Origin: Roseiarcus sp963798015
GTDB taxonomy: Bacteria; Pseudomonadota; Alphaproteobacteria; Rhizobiales; Beijerinckiaceae
DNA: 64,000 bases
NCBI GenBank assembly: GCA_963798015.1
Contig: CAWCSA010000013.1
Location: 240,597 to 304,596, forward strand
Direction: 5' to 3'
The notes below the pieces were generated by a model. The model saw nothing but the letters and a program-made list of their open reading frames with translations, ran no database searches and was not told where the DNA came from. This document shows positions 47,069 through 56,008 of the stretch, piece after piece (within the stretch, counting starts at the first letter, position 1; each line of letters opens with the position of its first letter). The translations under genes and the position numbers were made by a program.

Positions 47069-48075
47069 ATGTCCAACCATTTTACCGGCCTCAGCCTCGG
47101 CCCGCCTCTCGGCGACCAGAGGCTCGACCATTGCGACCTTTACGCCTTCCAGTCGCCCACGGATCCGGCAAGGACCGTCATCATCCTCAACGGCAATCCG
47201 AGGGCCGACGCGCTCCATCCCGACGCGATCTACCGTCTCAACATCGACAACGACAGCGATTGCCTCACGGACATCGCGTTCAGCTACGTCTTCTCAAAAC
47301 CGGAAGGCGAAAAGCAGACGGTAAGCGTTTTTGTCGCTGAGGCTCGGAAGCCCGCTCAGCCGAAGTCGTCGGAACGAAGGTCATCGCCGACGCCGAAGCC
47401 TCCTTCGGCGGCAACCCGAATATCGTCCGATCCGGGGCCATCACGTTCTTCGCCGGAGCGCGCAGCGACGCCTTCTTTTTTGACTTCGACGGGATCAAGG
47501 ACCTCTTCGACACGTCGGGCGGCAGAAATTTCACCGCTCCGCACCTCGGAGGCAAATCGCCTTGGACCGGCGTCGACTCGAATACGCAGGCCAATGTGTT
47601 CTCGACGGCGATCGAGATGCCGACGAGCGAGCTCAGCGCCAATCCGGCAATTCGCGTCTGGGGCCGATGCAGCCTGCGGGAGAACGGCAAATTGAATCAT
47701 GTCGATCGCGCCGGCCACCCGTCCGTCAGCAGCTTTTTCAACACCGACGACACCAAGCTGGAATACAACGCCAGCGAGCCGGTCAATGATGTCCGTCGCT
47801 GGACGGATCAATTCGTCCACCTGATGGGGCATACCGGCGGCTACACCCGCGACGAAGCGATTGCGGCGATCCACGCCGAAGGCATTCTGCCGGACATGCT
47901 GACCTTCAATCCGTCGAAACCGGCGAAGTACCCCAACGGCCGCGTGTTCACTGACGACGTCATCAATACCCGGCTCGCCTTTCTTTCGAAGGGAGACATC
48001 CCGCCGACCGGTCTCAAGCCGCACACCGACGTACTGAGGGAGTTCCCATACCTGGGCACGCCGCATCCGACGTAG
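47069..48075 (+). CDS. DUF4331-family protein, single frameshift
   Basis: ATG 47069 has a GGGGAGAAGG ribosome binding site. The start MSNHFTGLSLGPPLGDQRLD and DLYAFQSPTDPARTVIILNG are typical of DUF4331 proteins (about 330-350 residues). A base is missing near 47345; in the next frame it continues VRSGAITFFAGARSDAFFFD, FDGIKDLF, NVFSTAIEMPTSEL and, at the end, GRVFTDDVINTRLAFLSKGD to the stop at 48075. Function of the family is unknown. Except for this indel it reads as a complete gene of about 335 residues. Confidence 0.8.
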
Positions 48076-48516
48076 CGCCAGCGGGTCGCGACGGCGAGCG
48101 CCCCGTCTCCAAAGCACGACAACGGGCGTTCCCTTTACGGCCAGCCCATAGATCGCTCACGTCGGGCGTCGGATGCACCCAGGATGGACACGGCTTTGCC
48201 GTTTGACTTGGGCTCGTTCGTGCCGTGGATGCGAAACAGCGTGTCCTTCTTGTCCTGAAACAGGAGAGCGCCCGCGCTCCGAGCGGGTTCTCCAGCCCGC
48301 GGTCAGATGCATCGGCAGGTCCAGGACGAAGGCTATTGCCGGCTGCTCGACCGATGGACCGGCTGGGGCCCTCCAGGAGGCGCAGGAGGAACCCATCGGC
48401 TATCGTTTGTGTCAAATCGTTTGCACCCGCCGGCCCTGAGGCATCGCCGGCACATGGCCAATCGACCGCCCGGTGCGCGCTGTTCGGCAAAGGATCTCGC
48501 TTCTGTCAGAAATTCT
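48076..48516. other. Intergenic region, no supported gene
   Basis: Several overlapping frames on both strands are GC-driven and lack starts or motifs. I see no hairpin with a T tail, although convergent genes flank the region. Confidence 0.4.
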
Positions 48517-49923
48517 TTAGGCTGCAAGCGCAGCCGCTATTGTTGATTTGAGTTTAAGCGCCGGAACCGGCTCAAAGGCGAGGTCCATGGTTCCAAAATA
48601 GGCTTGGAGATTAGCCGCGTTGCGAGTTGCGAAACTATTGACGACGACTTTGTAGGTCTTGTTGCGATCGACCTTCCGCGCTGTCGAGTAGAGGAAGTCG
48701 CCCGTTCGGCGCGCATACGGGAAATCGCCGAATTGGTTGGTCATCGGCAGGATCGTGTCAGCCAGCATCGCGCCGCTGATCAACGCCCTCGTGAAACCGC
48801 CGTCGAAACGCACGAAGGAGGCCAGATCGAAAGCGGTGATTGATTCAGCGGGCAGCCCATCGCCAAACGTCGTGTGGTTGAGAAGACCAATATCGGCGTC
48901 GGCCGCCTTGCGTACGGCTTCCGCGGCGAAGAGCGCCGCATCGTCAAGAGCGAGCTCGCCTGGGAGGCGACCCACTGGCTTGAGATCAGCCTCTGTCAGG
49001 AACATCGATCGTTCGCGGGCGACCAGCGAAGCCAGACCCGGGTCCTGGGGGCTCGTCCGCGTCAATTGGATTTGCTGCGCGTCGATGCGAACGGCGCCCT
49101 CGTTGATGAAGGAGACCCCTATTGCCGCGAGCCCGTTGCTCCAATAGCCGCTGTGGATATGGAGCCCGCTCGGCCCGAGCCTTTGGGTCAACCGCAAATG
49201 ATCGTGGCCGCCGTGCAGAAGGAACGGCGCGTTGGTGGAAGGGAGCACCGCCGTATCCGCCACGAACCCGGCGTGAACGAGCGCGAGATGAAAATCGGCG
49301 CCGGACGCAATCTCGGGGAAATGGGTAGCCGCGTAGGGACCTGGAGCCGGCACCGAATACCATGCTGGGCCGTTGCGATACGTATCAAGCGCCGGCGTGC
49401 CCATCGCTGAAACCCTTATTTTTCTGCCCTTGACGGAGATCTGAGTGCTCGGAACCCCATAGGGCGCCCCGGTGCGCGGATCGGCGATGTTCGTAACGAG
49501 CGTTGCCCCGAGCTTCCCAACTTCGGTGGCGAAGGCTTGCGGATCAAGGATATCGCCGTCGTGGTTGCCGATATTGACGATCGTCGGCGCAAGATTCGCG
49601 AAGATGCGCAATACCTCAAGATCAATCTTGCCGTTGTTGCGCAGGCACAAAACATTACCAGACTTAAAGACGTCACCGTTGACGACAATCGCGGCTTGCC
49701 CGGTCGTGTTGGCCGCGACGAGATCGCGGACCGACTTCACGAGCGCGGCGGTATAAGCATAGCCGGAATGAAGATCGGCGATGAGGATGAGCAGAAGGTC
49801 GGGGCCTTCGACCGCATTCGCCGGGCGGGGCGTCGCCGCCATGATAGCCGACGCGCCAATGCCGAGAGTGAATTCGCGACGTGTCAGAGAGGCCGGGATC
49901 GCGGCGGATAGAGATTTGATCAC
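48517..49923 (-). CDS. Tat-exported metallophosphoesterase/5'-nucleotidase
   Basis: This is a 468-residue protein. The N-terminus has a twin-arginine signal (LTRREFTLGIGASAIMAATP) with cleavage near ANAVEG. The metallophosphatase domain shows IADLHSG (DxH), VVNGDVF, IGNHDGD, LVHAGF and HGGHDHLRL, the five metal-binding motifs of the UshA type. The C-terminal nucleotidase domain covers about residues 300-468 (DIGLLNHTTFGDGLPAESIT then NKTYKVVVNSFATRNAA). It would hydrolyse nucleotides or related phosphoesters in the periplasm. It appears monocistronic and intact. Confidence 0.9.
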   Translation of the reverse strand: MIKSLSAAIPASLTRREFTLGIGASAIMAATPRPANAVEGPDLLLILIADLHSGYAYTAALVKSVRDLVAANTTGQAAIVVNGDVFKSGNVLCLRNNGKIDLEVLRIFANLAPTIVNIGNHDGDILDPQAFATEVGKLGATLVTNIADPRTGAPYGVPSTQISVKGRKIRVSAMGTPALDTYRNGPAWYSVPAPGPYAATHFPEIASGADFHLALVHAGFVADTAVLPSTNAPFLLHGGHDHLRLTQRLGPSGLHIHSGYWSNGLAAIGVSFINEGAVRIDAQQIQLTRTSPQDPGLASLVARERSMFLTEADLKPVGRLPGELALDDAALFAAEAVRKAADADIGLLNHTTFGDGLPAESITAFDLASFVRFDGGFTRALISGAMLADTILPMTNQFGDFPYARRTGDFLYSTARKVDRNKTYKVVVNSFATRNAANLQAYFGTMDLAFEPVPALKLKSTIAAALAA

Positions 49924-49979
49924 TCGACATCCCTACTATTGCCCATACTCGCGCGCCTATAATTCTGCCGCCTGATTTT

Positions 49980-50003
49980 ACTCTTGATAACTTTATCGGG
50001 AGT
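49980..50003. repeat. Inverted repeat related to the block 1 border palindrome
   Basis: Left arm ACTCTTGATAA (49980-49990), identical to that at 37075, then CT, then TTATCGGGAGT (49993-50003). The arms match as inverted repeats at 9 of 11 positions, but the spacer is only 2 bases. It may be a damaged copy of the same site. Confidence 0.5.
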
Positions 50004-50289
50004 ACGGCCTACCAGACTTCAGGAGCACCCGAAGAACGGCGAAGATGCGCCAGATCGCACGCTTATTTTAACATGGGTCGTATATGTTATCAGACTGTAT
50101 GTAATTAGCAGATCACCGGTCGACTGACCGCCTTCAACTGTTGAGAGGCTCGCCCCGTCAGCCGTCGGGCGCGTGTCCGGGCGGCGGCGAATCCGAGGGC
50201 AGATGAGTTTGGTTTGATTCCGGTGGGTCCGAGGGGACACGCGGTTTTGTTGCGTTACCGGATCCCGGCCGCGCGAGAAAGATGAGCGG

Positions 50290-50424
50290 TCAGGCCCGCG
50301 CCTCCAGGATCATGTTGAATGGCGTCTCAGTCGCCTTGCGCACTTTGCCGAACCCGCCTTCCTTGATGGCTGAGGACAGCTTCGCAAATCCCGCCTGCGC
50401 TCCGAGCGCCGCTCCGACCGGCTG
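50290..50424 (-). pseudogene. C-terminal remnant of a SAM-dependent methyltransferase
   Basis: The frame reads GFAKLSSAIKEGGFGKVRKA then TETPFNMILEARA and stop. The ending GGF.K.R.ATETPFN.I.EARP is typical of class I methyltransferases of alphaproteobacteria. Nothing of the Rossmann fold is left. Confidence 0.5.
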
Positions 50425-50688
50425 AAAAGGGCACAGGCTGTGTGAAAACCCCTGAGCGCGTTCACGCAGACCTATTTTGTTCGCTTTTTCGAGCCCTCAG
50501 ATCGTTCAGAAGTCGAAAAATCGCGAAGAAACTCGCGCTGCTCGGCCAGCCGCAGAAATACGCCGTGTTTTCGCACGGCCTCGGCGGATAGCGGTCGAAT
50601 ACCGACGGCTGAATCAATCCTTCAGATGCGCGCAATTGTGGGGCCAAGGCGCGTTTGCGGCACATTATTGGCGTGCATAGTCCTTTGA
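50425..50688. other. Possible insertion-sequence end, no gene
   Basis: The segment begins GGCTGTGTGAAAACCCC, a motif often seen at ends of IS1182/IS5-type elements, and a short minus-strand Arg-rich frame crosses it. No transposase domain is visible. The call is weak. Confidence 0.3.
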
Positions 50689-51747
50689 TCAAAGCACGAT
50701 CCGCTCGACCTGATCGAGGGTGACCTGGTCGTTGCGGCGGTCGTAGAGCTTGGTGGTGCGCGCGCTCTCGTGTGCCGCCATCTGCTGGGCGTATTCGAGC
50801 AGGCCGCCGTTGAGCAGATAGACGGTGATCCCCGTCGCCCGGAACGTGTGACACCCGAGCTTCGTGATGATCCCGGCCTGCAACGCCCGCCGCACGATCA
50901 TCCGCCGCGCGTCCTGCCGCGCCATGCGCGCCTGCGTAAGCGTCTTGCGGCCACGGCCGCCGAGCGTCCGGAACAGTGCGCTGCACTTCTCGGCTCCGAT
51001 CCCCGCGGCTGTGATGTAGGCGTCGAGATAGTGCTCCAACAAATGGTGCGCCGGCATTTCGTGCCGCTTGCCGCCCTTCTCGTGCAGCCGCAGCCACCAA
51101 CGTTTTCCCTGCGGATAATAATCCTCGACGTTCATGGCGAGAGCCGCCGAGACGCGCGCGAAGCTGTAGACGAGGAGGGCAATCAGCGCGCGGTCGCGTA
51201 AGCCCACGATCGTCGAAACGTCGATGGAGTCGAGGAGCTTCTTGGCTTCGTCGCCGTCGAGAACGGGCGTCTTGCCCTTCTTGACCACGTGTTTGGGGCC
51301 GCGCACCGCCGCCGCCGGGTTCGTCGCGACGATCTGGCCGACGATCAGCCAGTCGAACAGCATGCGGATCGCCGCGAGGTGCTGCTTCACCGTCGGAGCG
51401 CGATAGCTGCGGGTCAAGAGCTCGACGTAGGCTGAGACGTGATGGGTCCGCACCGCTGCGAGCTGGGCCACCTTCTTGGCGTCGAGCCATTCGAAGAAGG
51501 CGCGCACGGCGACGGCGTAGGCGGCGCGGGTGTTCGGGTTGCGGATGTTGGCGGTGAAGAAGTCGAGGAAGCGCATCGAGGCCTGTTCGCCCGCGTCGGC
51601 GATCAGCCGCGGCACGAGCGGTCCGGGCAACCTCGACGTCACGGCCGCCGGCGGGACGACCGCGAGCGCCCGGGTCGGGTCGGCCGCCCGGTCATCGGAC
51701 CCACTGCCGACTGCCGACTGCCCATCCGCCTCGTATTTGATCGCCAT
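50689..51747 (-). CDS. Tyrosine recombinase/integrase int3 (intact)
   Basis: 352 residues, intact. The N-terminal SAM-like domain (about 60-160) reads MRFLDFFTANIRNPNTRAAY and PTVKQHLAAIRMLFDWLIVG. The catalytic Arg is in YSFARVSAALAMNVEDYYPQ (about 212), followed by LHEKGGKRHEMPAHH with Lys and His. The HxxR box is GCHTFRATGIT (about 302-305), then AAHESARTTKLYDRR with His and the Tyr nucleophile (about 336). It is related to the dead copies int1 and int2. The start lies 26 bp from dif-like site F, so it is the best candidate enzyme for the whole site family. Confidence 0.92.
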   Translation of the reverse strand: MAIKYEADGQSAVGSGSDDRAADPTRALAVVPPAAVTSRLPGPLVPRLIADAGEQASMRFLDFFTANIRNPNTRAAYAVAVRAFFEWLDAKKVAQLAAVRTHHVSAYVELLTRSYRAPTVKQHLAAIRMLFDWLIVGQIVATNPAAAVRGPKHVVKKGKTPVLDGDEAKKLLDSIDVSTIVGLRDRALIALLVYSFARVSAALAMNVEDYYPQGKRWWLRLHEKGGKRHEMPAHHLLEHYLDAYITAAGIGAEKCSALFRTLGGRGRKTLTQARMARQDARRMIVRRALQAGIITKLGCHTFRATGITVYLLNGGLLEYAQQMAAHESARTTKLYDRRNDQVTLDQVERIVL

Positions 51748-51772
51748 GCCCCCTCCCCGATCGTCGGTCCCA

Positions 51773-51800
51773 GCGTACCATAAAGGACGTTATGGAACGC
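51773..51800. repeat. dif-like site F
   Basis: Left arm GCGTACCATAA (51773-51783), spacer AGGACG (51784-51789), right arm TTATGGAACGC (51790-51800). The spacer is the reverse complement of CGTCCT, so the site has the opposite orientation to A-E. The arms match as inverted repeats with one mismatch. Confidence 0.7.
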
Positions 51801-51948
51801 TATCAAAAGAGAGGAAGGAAGCGTTGAGACTTCGGTTAACGTTTTGGACGGGATCGGAATCGGCTCGGGGATCGCGGAGGATCTCCCGCTTCGCGACATT
51901 GCCGTACCGCGTGGAATAGAATCACGCCCGAATCAGTCGGAGGCTCGG

Positions 51949-52896
51949 ATGATCTCGGAACACAAGATCGTGTTGACCAAGGCGCAGGCGGCATGCCTCA
52001 GGGCGTTGAGGGACGGCGCGAGATCATCGAACGACGTAGCCGTAAAAACAAAATTCACGCTGAAGACCGTGTTTGCTGCGCTCCGCGCCTCGCAATGTCT
52101 GGGGCTCGCCGAACAAGACCCGGCCAGGGAATGGCATCTGACGTCGCAGGGAGAAACATGTCTCATCGATTTGCCGATGCGAGATCGACCGCGCGAGATC
52201 GACACAACTCCCAGCCCGAACGGCCGTCGCTTGCTCGAATTGCTCGACGCGCCGATGGAGGGGCGGACAATCGCGCAAAAGTTGGGGGTCTCGCGCCCGG
52301 GAGCTCTCAACATCGTGCTGAGATTGCACGCACAAGGACATTTGAAGTTCGGAGACCTGGAAGACCTCCACTGGACCGTGATGCGCGCCGACGACGACAC
52401 GCCCGTGTTGTCGCGCAAACAGGCGCGCGTCCTGTCGTCGGTCCCGAGCGCCTACGCGACGAACAAGGTGAAGATCAGCCGCGCGGCAAAGCTCGCCGAA
52501 GCCGAAGTCGAGAGGGCGCTCGATCGCCTGATCGCCGTCGGCTTCGTCGAAATCGTCGGCGAATTCAACGGCGCTACGCTCTACCGAAGCACGGCGGCCG
52601 AAATTTCGCATCCGCAAACCCGTCGCGACCGCCCTGACGCCGAGCCGCCCCATCTCCCCGTTCATTCAGATCGCGTTCAGACTGTATTGTCGGCGATTTC
52701 AGGGGCTGGCACACTCCGAATCCGGGATATTCGCGATCGCCTGGGATTGCCGTACCAGTCGATGAATTCTCTCATGCAGTACCTGAAGAGAAAAGCGCTG
52801 ATTCAGAAGACAGATGATCTCTTCGACGCCCCCTACGGCCTGACCGCCATGGGACGCGCGACCTTGGACGGACTGGCGCAACGCCGCGCCGCGTGA
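51949..52896 (+). CDS. Protein with repeated winged-helix domains
   Basis: From ATG 51949 (CGGAGG six bases upstream) the protein has 315 residues; the frame is open further upstream but without a good start. Three or four winged-helix-like segments follow each other: VLTKAQAACLRALRDGARSS (about 8-27), GRRLLELLDAPMEGRTIAQK (about 92-111), VLSSVPSAYATNKVKISRAA and TVLSAISGAGTLRIRDIRDR (about 247-266). Such proteins bind DNA or act as regulators. It forms a two-gene unit with the pRiA4b ORF-3 gene between dif-like sites F and G. Confidence 0.65.
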   Translation: MISEHKIVLTKAQAACLRALRDGARSSNDVAVKTKFTLKTVFAALRASQCLGLAEQDPAREWHLTSQGETCLIDLPMRDRPREIDTTPSPNGRRLLELLDAPMEGRTIAQKLGVSRPGALNIVLRLHAQGHLKFGDLEDLHWTVMRADDDTPVLSRKQARVLSSVPSAYATNKVKISRAAKLAEAEVERALDRLIAVGFVEIVGEFNGATLYRSTAAEISHPQTRRDRPDAEPPHLPVHSDRVQTVLSAISGAGTLRIRDIRDRLGLPYQSMNSLMQYLKRKALIQKTDDLFDAPYGLTAMGRATLDGLAQRRAA

Positions 52897-53010
52897 GGCG
52901 ATAGCGGAATGATATCGTGACCCCAGCTGTGGAACGCTGCCGGGCGGGACGTGAAGCCCACGTCCCCCCATGACTCATGACTTAGCCGTGAGTACGGAGT
53001 CCGAGTGGCA

Positions 53011-53619
53011 ATGACGCTCTCCACAGCACCCCCGGGGCACCCCCGCATGCCGAAATCCGCCACCAAGCCGACCCTGGTGCACATCAAGGTGACTTTGAAC
53101 GGCATCCGCCCTGCGATCTGGCGACGACTGCTAGCGCCGGTTTCGCTGACTCTGGGCGACCTACACATCATGATCCAAGCCGCGATGGGTTGGGATGGCG
53201 GCCATATGCACGCTTTCGAAATCGGCGGCCTTCGATACGGCGATCTCTCATGGATGGAAGACGGCGAGGACGAAGAGCGCATGACGATCAAGAAACTCAT
53301 GCGCGGCGGGGTCTCACGAATCGTCTACAGATATGATTTCGGGGACAATTGGGAACATGTGGTGCTGATCGAGAAGCGAGCGCCGCCTCCGAATAGTCCC
53401 CCCATGCCTGCCTGCGTCGCTGGACAACGAGCATGTCCGCCAGAGGACTGCGGCGGAATCGGAGGCTATTACGGATTGCTGGACGCCCTCGCGTCGCCGG
53501 ACAAGCCTGAAAGCCGCAAGTTGCTGGAGTGGGTCGACGAGGAATACGAGTTCGACCCGGAAGCTTTCTCGTTTGAGGAAACCGACAGGCGCGTAAAGTC
53601 CACGTTCGGATCGCCTTGA
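53011..53619 (+). CDS. Plasmid pRiA4b ORF-3 family protein
   Basis: About 202 residues from ATG 53011. The family signature is clear: VHIKVTLNGIRPAIWRRLLA, TLGDLHIMIQAAMGWDGGHM, HAFEIGGLRYGD, YRYDFGDNWEHVVLIEKR and CPPEDCGGIGGYYGLLDAL. The fold is IS1096 TnpR-like. Function is unknown, and the family is frequent on plasmids and mobile elements. It follows the winged-helix gene on the same strand with about 110 bp between. Confidence 0.92.
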   Translation: MTLSTAPPGHPRMPKSATKPTLVHIKVTLNGIRPAIWRRLLAPVSLTLGDLHIMIQAAMGWDGGHMHAFEIGGLRYGDLSWMEDGEDEERMTIKKLMRGGVSRIVYRYDFGDNWEHVVLIEKRAPPPNSPPMPACVAGQRACPPEDCGGIGGYYGLLDALASPDKPESRKLLEWVDEEYEFDPEAFSFEETDRRVKSTFGSP

Positions 53620-53749
53620 ACGCAGAGGGCGGGAGTGACGGCCAGCCGCGCCCCGGACCGCCGGTATGGGACACTATTATCGGAAGGGGGTCGACCGAGG
53701 CAGAAGTCGAACCCGCGCCGCCCCACGGCGGCAGGCCTCTCCCGAGGTT

Positions 53750-53778
53750 GCGCAACATAACCACGCTTTATGTTGCGC
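53750..53778. repeat. dif-like site G (7-base spacer, different spacer sequence)
   Basis: Left arm GCGCAACATAA (53750-53760), spacer CCACGCT (53761-53767), right arm TTATGTTGCGC (53768-53778). The arms are perfect inverted repeats. Homology with block 2 copy 1 begins here, while the DNA on the left is unrelated to that left of site C. Confidence 0.7.
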
Positions 53779-53958
53779 TAACAATTGATGTTAGCGGGCG
53801 ACCCTTCCTGTCGAGACCAGTGGCGGAAGCCCTGAGGGCAAAACCTTATGACCGCCGGCGTCGCGGCGATCAACGCGCTGTCTGGACACTAGGGCAGGTT
53901 CCGGAGATGATGATTCGAACGGTAGCGTGGAGCGTCTAGACGGGGTGGAGTTGGGACG

Positions 53959-54213
53959 ATGACCCAGAACGACGAACAGGCTTCGGACGACCGCGACTTT
54001 GCGGCGCCGAACGAGGGGCCTGCGCAGTTTGCCGCCCGAGCGAAGACCGCTCCCGGCAATGTCTGGTTCACAATCGGGCAGGGTTGGGCATTCGAAGAGC
54101 GCGGCCAGAGCGGCTTCTCGGTGCGGTTGACGATGATTCCCACCGGGTGGAACGGCGAGCTTGTGCTCGTTCCTATTCCGAAACCTGACTATACGACCGA
54201 CCCGGCGGACTGA
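53959..54213 (+). CDS. Small unknown protein upstream of the radical SAM enzyme
   Basis: 84 residues from ATG 53959 (MTQNDEQASDDRDFAAPNEG). The N-terminal 35 residues are acidic and probably disordered. The C-terminal 45 have WFTIGQGWAFEERGQSGFSV and MIPTGWNGELVLVPIPK. The pattern W..IG..W.....G.SV.L...P..W.G.LVL.P is reminiscent of small plasmid-borne proteins of unknown function in rhizobia. There is no Cys and no evident core peptide, so it is not an obvious RiPP precursor, although it ends only 30 bp before the radical SAM gene. Confidence 0.6.
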   Translation: MTQNDEQASDDRDFAAPNEGPAQFAARAKTAPGNVWFTIGQGWAFEERGQSGFSVRLTMIPTGWNGELVLVPIPKPDYTTDPAD

Positions 54214-54242
54214 CGCCCGACAAGCATAAGGGAGGCGCTCTC

Positions 54243-55184
54243 GTGCATGGCCCTGAGATAATCCGGAAAACAGCGGCGACCACGCCTGAGGATGTCAATG
54301 GCGTCCTGAATTTCCTCTGGCTCGAGTTGACCAATCGCTGCAACCTGCAGTGCGTCCATTGCTATACGGAGTCTGGTCCGCACACGGGCGATGGCGACAT
54401 CCTCACTGCCGAAAACTATGAGGACTTGATGACCGAGGCGCACGGACTCGGTTGCCGGAAGATCCAGTTTATCGGGGGCGAGCCTCAGCTCAATCCGCAG
54501 TTCAAGCGTCTGCTGCGGTTCAGCACCGAAGTCGGATTCGATTTCATCGAGGTTTTCAGCAATCTGACCAGGCTGGATGACGAGACGCTCGAGATCTCGG
54601 TCGATAACGGGGTGCATTTCGCGACCTCCGTCTATTCCGACGATCCGGCGGTGCACGACAGGATCACCACGGTCCGCGGCGGCCATCGACGGACGATTGG
54701 CAATCTGCGCCGCCTGATCGACCATGGGGCCCCCACGCGGGCGGCAGTCCTAAGCATGGACAACGACCAGGAAGCAACCGCGCGGACCAGCCAGTTCCTG
54801 CTAGGTCTCGGCGCCAGTCTCGGCGAGAACCGATCATCCGAGGTCCGGGAGTTCGGCCGCGGCCAGGAGGTCGTCGGCAAGACCGAGAACATGGATGCTT
54901 TGTGCGGCCATTGCTGGAACGGCAACCTCGCGGTCGCGCCCGACGGTAAAGCGATGCCTTGCGTCATGGCCAGGCAGTGGCCGGTTGGGAACGTGTTGGA
55001 GAACTCGCTCAGCGACATTCTGAACGGCGACGCGCTCCGCGCCACGCGCCGTCAGATCTATGAGCGCGCTTGGCTTCGCGCAGCCTGCAGTCCTTATTGT
55101 ATGCAATGTTGTGGGCCGGATGGGTCCTGCCCTTGCAATCCCCTCTTGTGCCAACAGTCCTGCGCGCCCTGGGACGCTCAGTAA
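54243..55184 (+). CDS. Radical SAM/SPASM-domain protein, copy 2
   Basis: Identical to 13942-14883: 313 residues, CNLQCVHC near the start, SPASM and Cys-rich tail. GTG start with GGGAGG upstream. In this copy the upstream small gene is intact and stops 29 bp before the start. Confidence 0.9.
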   Translation: MHGPEIIRKTAATTPEDVNGVLNFLWLELTNRCNLQCVHCYTESGPHTGDGDILTAENYEDLMTEAHGLGCRKIQFIGGEPQLNPQFKRLLRFSTEVGFDFIEVFSNLTRLDDETLEISVDNGVHFATSVYSDDPAVHDRITTVRGGHRRTIGNLRRLIDHGAPTRAAVLSMDNDQEATARTSQFLLGLGASLGENRSSEVREFGRGQEVVGKTENMDALCGHCWNGNLAVAPDGKAMPCVMARQWPVGNVLENSLSDILNGDALRATRRQIYERAWLRAACSPYCMQCCGPDGSCPCNPLLCQQSCAPWDAQ

Positions 55185-55271
55185 CAATTTCCGAATGACC
55201 TCCTCAGGCGGCCAGCGCAGTTTGGTGTCCGCCCTTGCCGTCCGGCTCAGTCGCGCCCTACTCGCGCCGAC

Positions 55272-55851
55272 ATGTGCAACCTCTACTCCTTGACCAAAGG
55301 CCAGGCGGCCATCCGCGACTGGTTTCGCGCGAGGCTCGATCCCACCGGCAATCTGCCGCTGTTTCCTGGCATCTTCCCCGACCAATTCGCGCCGATCGTT
55401 CGCGTCGGTGCCGACGGCGAACGCGAGCTCGTCATGGCGCGGTGGGGCATGCCTGCACCACCGCAGTTCGATGGCCAGGCGGTCACGAACATCCGCAACT
55501 TGAAAAGCCCGCATTGGCGAGGATGGCTGGGTAAGAATCACCGCTGCGTCGTCCCTGCGACATCATTTTGCGAGTACGCGGACACCAAGCCGCGCAAGAC
55601 GCCGACGTGGTTCGCGCTGAGCGAAGATCGGCCCCTGTTCGCTTTCGCGGGCCTATGGACGCCCTGGCGCGGCGCGCGCGGCCCTAAGATCGCGCGAAGT
55701 CGAGGGCAATCACGAGCTGCTCGGGTTTCTGACGACTGAGGCCAACGCCGTCGTTGCGCCCATTCACCCGAAGGCCATGCCGGTCATCCTGCGATCCGCG
55801 GAGGAAGCCGACGGGTGGCTCGAGGCGGAGACCGATGCTTTGGCGCTATAG
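55272..55851 (+). pseudogene. SRAP/YedK-type protein, frameshifted copy
   Basis: The start and the catalytic Cys2 are intact, but an inserted G near 55696 shifts the frame, so the C-terminal third with the active-site His is lost (stop at 55739). Copy 1 is open here. The downstream amber codon (55849-55851) is the same as in copy 1. Confidence 0.85.
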
Positions 55852-56008
55852 CGGCCGTTGCCGGACGACGCGCTCAGGATCGTGGCGAAGGGCGAAAAGG
55901 AGGACGTGTCGCCTCAGAGCTGACCGAGGCGTCACACCGCAAAACCCAGGGGCGGCATTGTCCAGCAACGACCGACGCACGCGACATATATGGAGATAAG
56001 GCGGCCCT

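Noticed and set aside
50019..50240. Short minus-strand frame and the AACAT/ATGTT inverted pair near 50067-50092
   Set aside because: The spacing (9 bases) and arms do not fit the dif-like family, and the frame has no protein-like features.
50462..51490. 342-codon frame overlapping int3 on the same strand
   Set aside because: Arg-rich shifted frame of the intact integrase.
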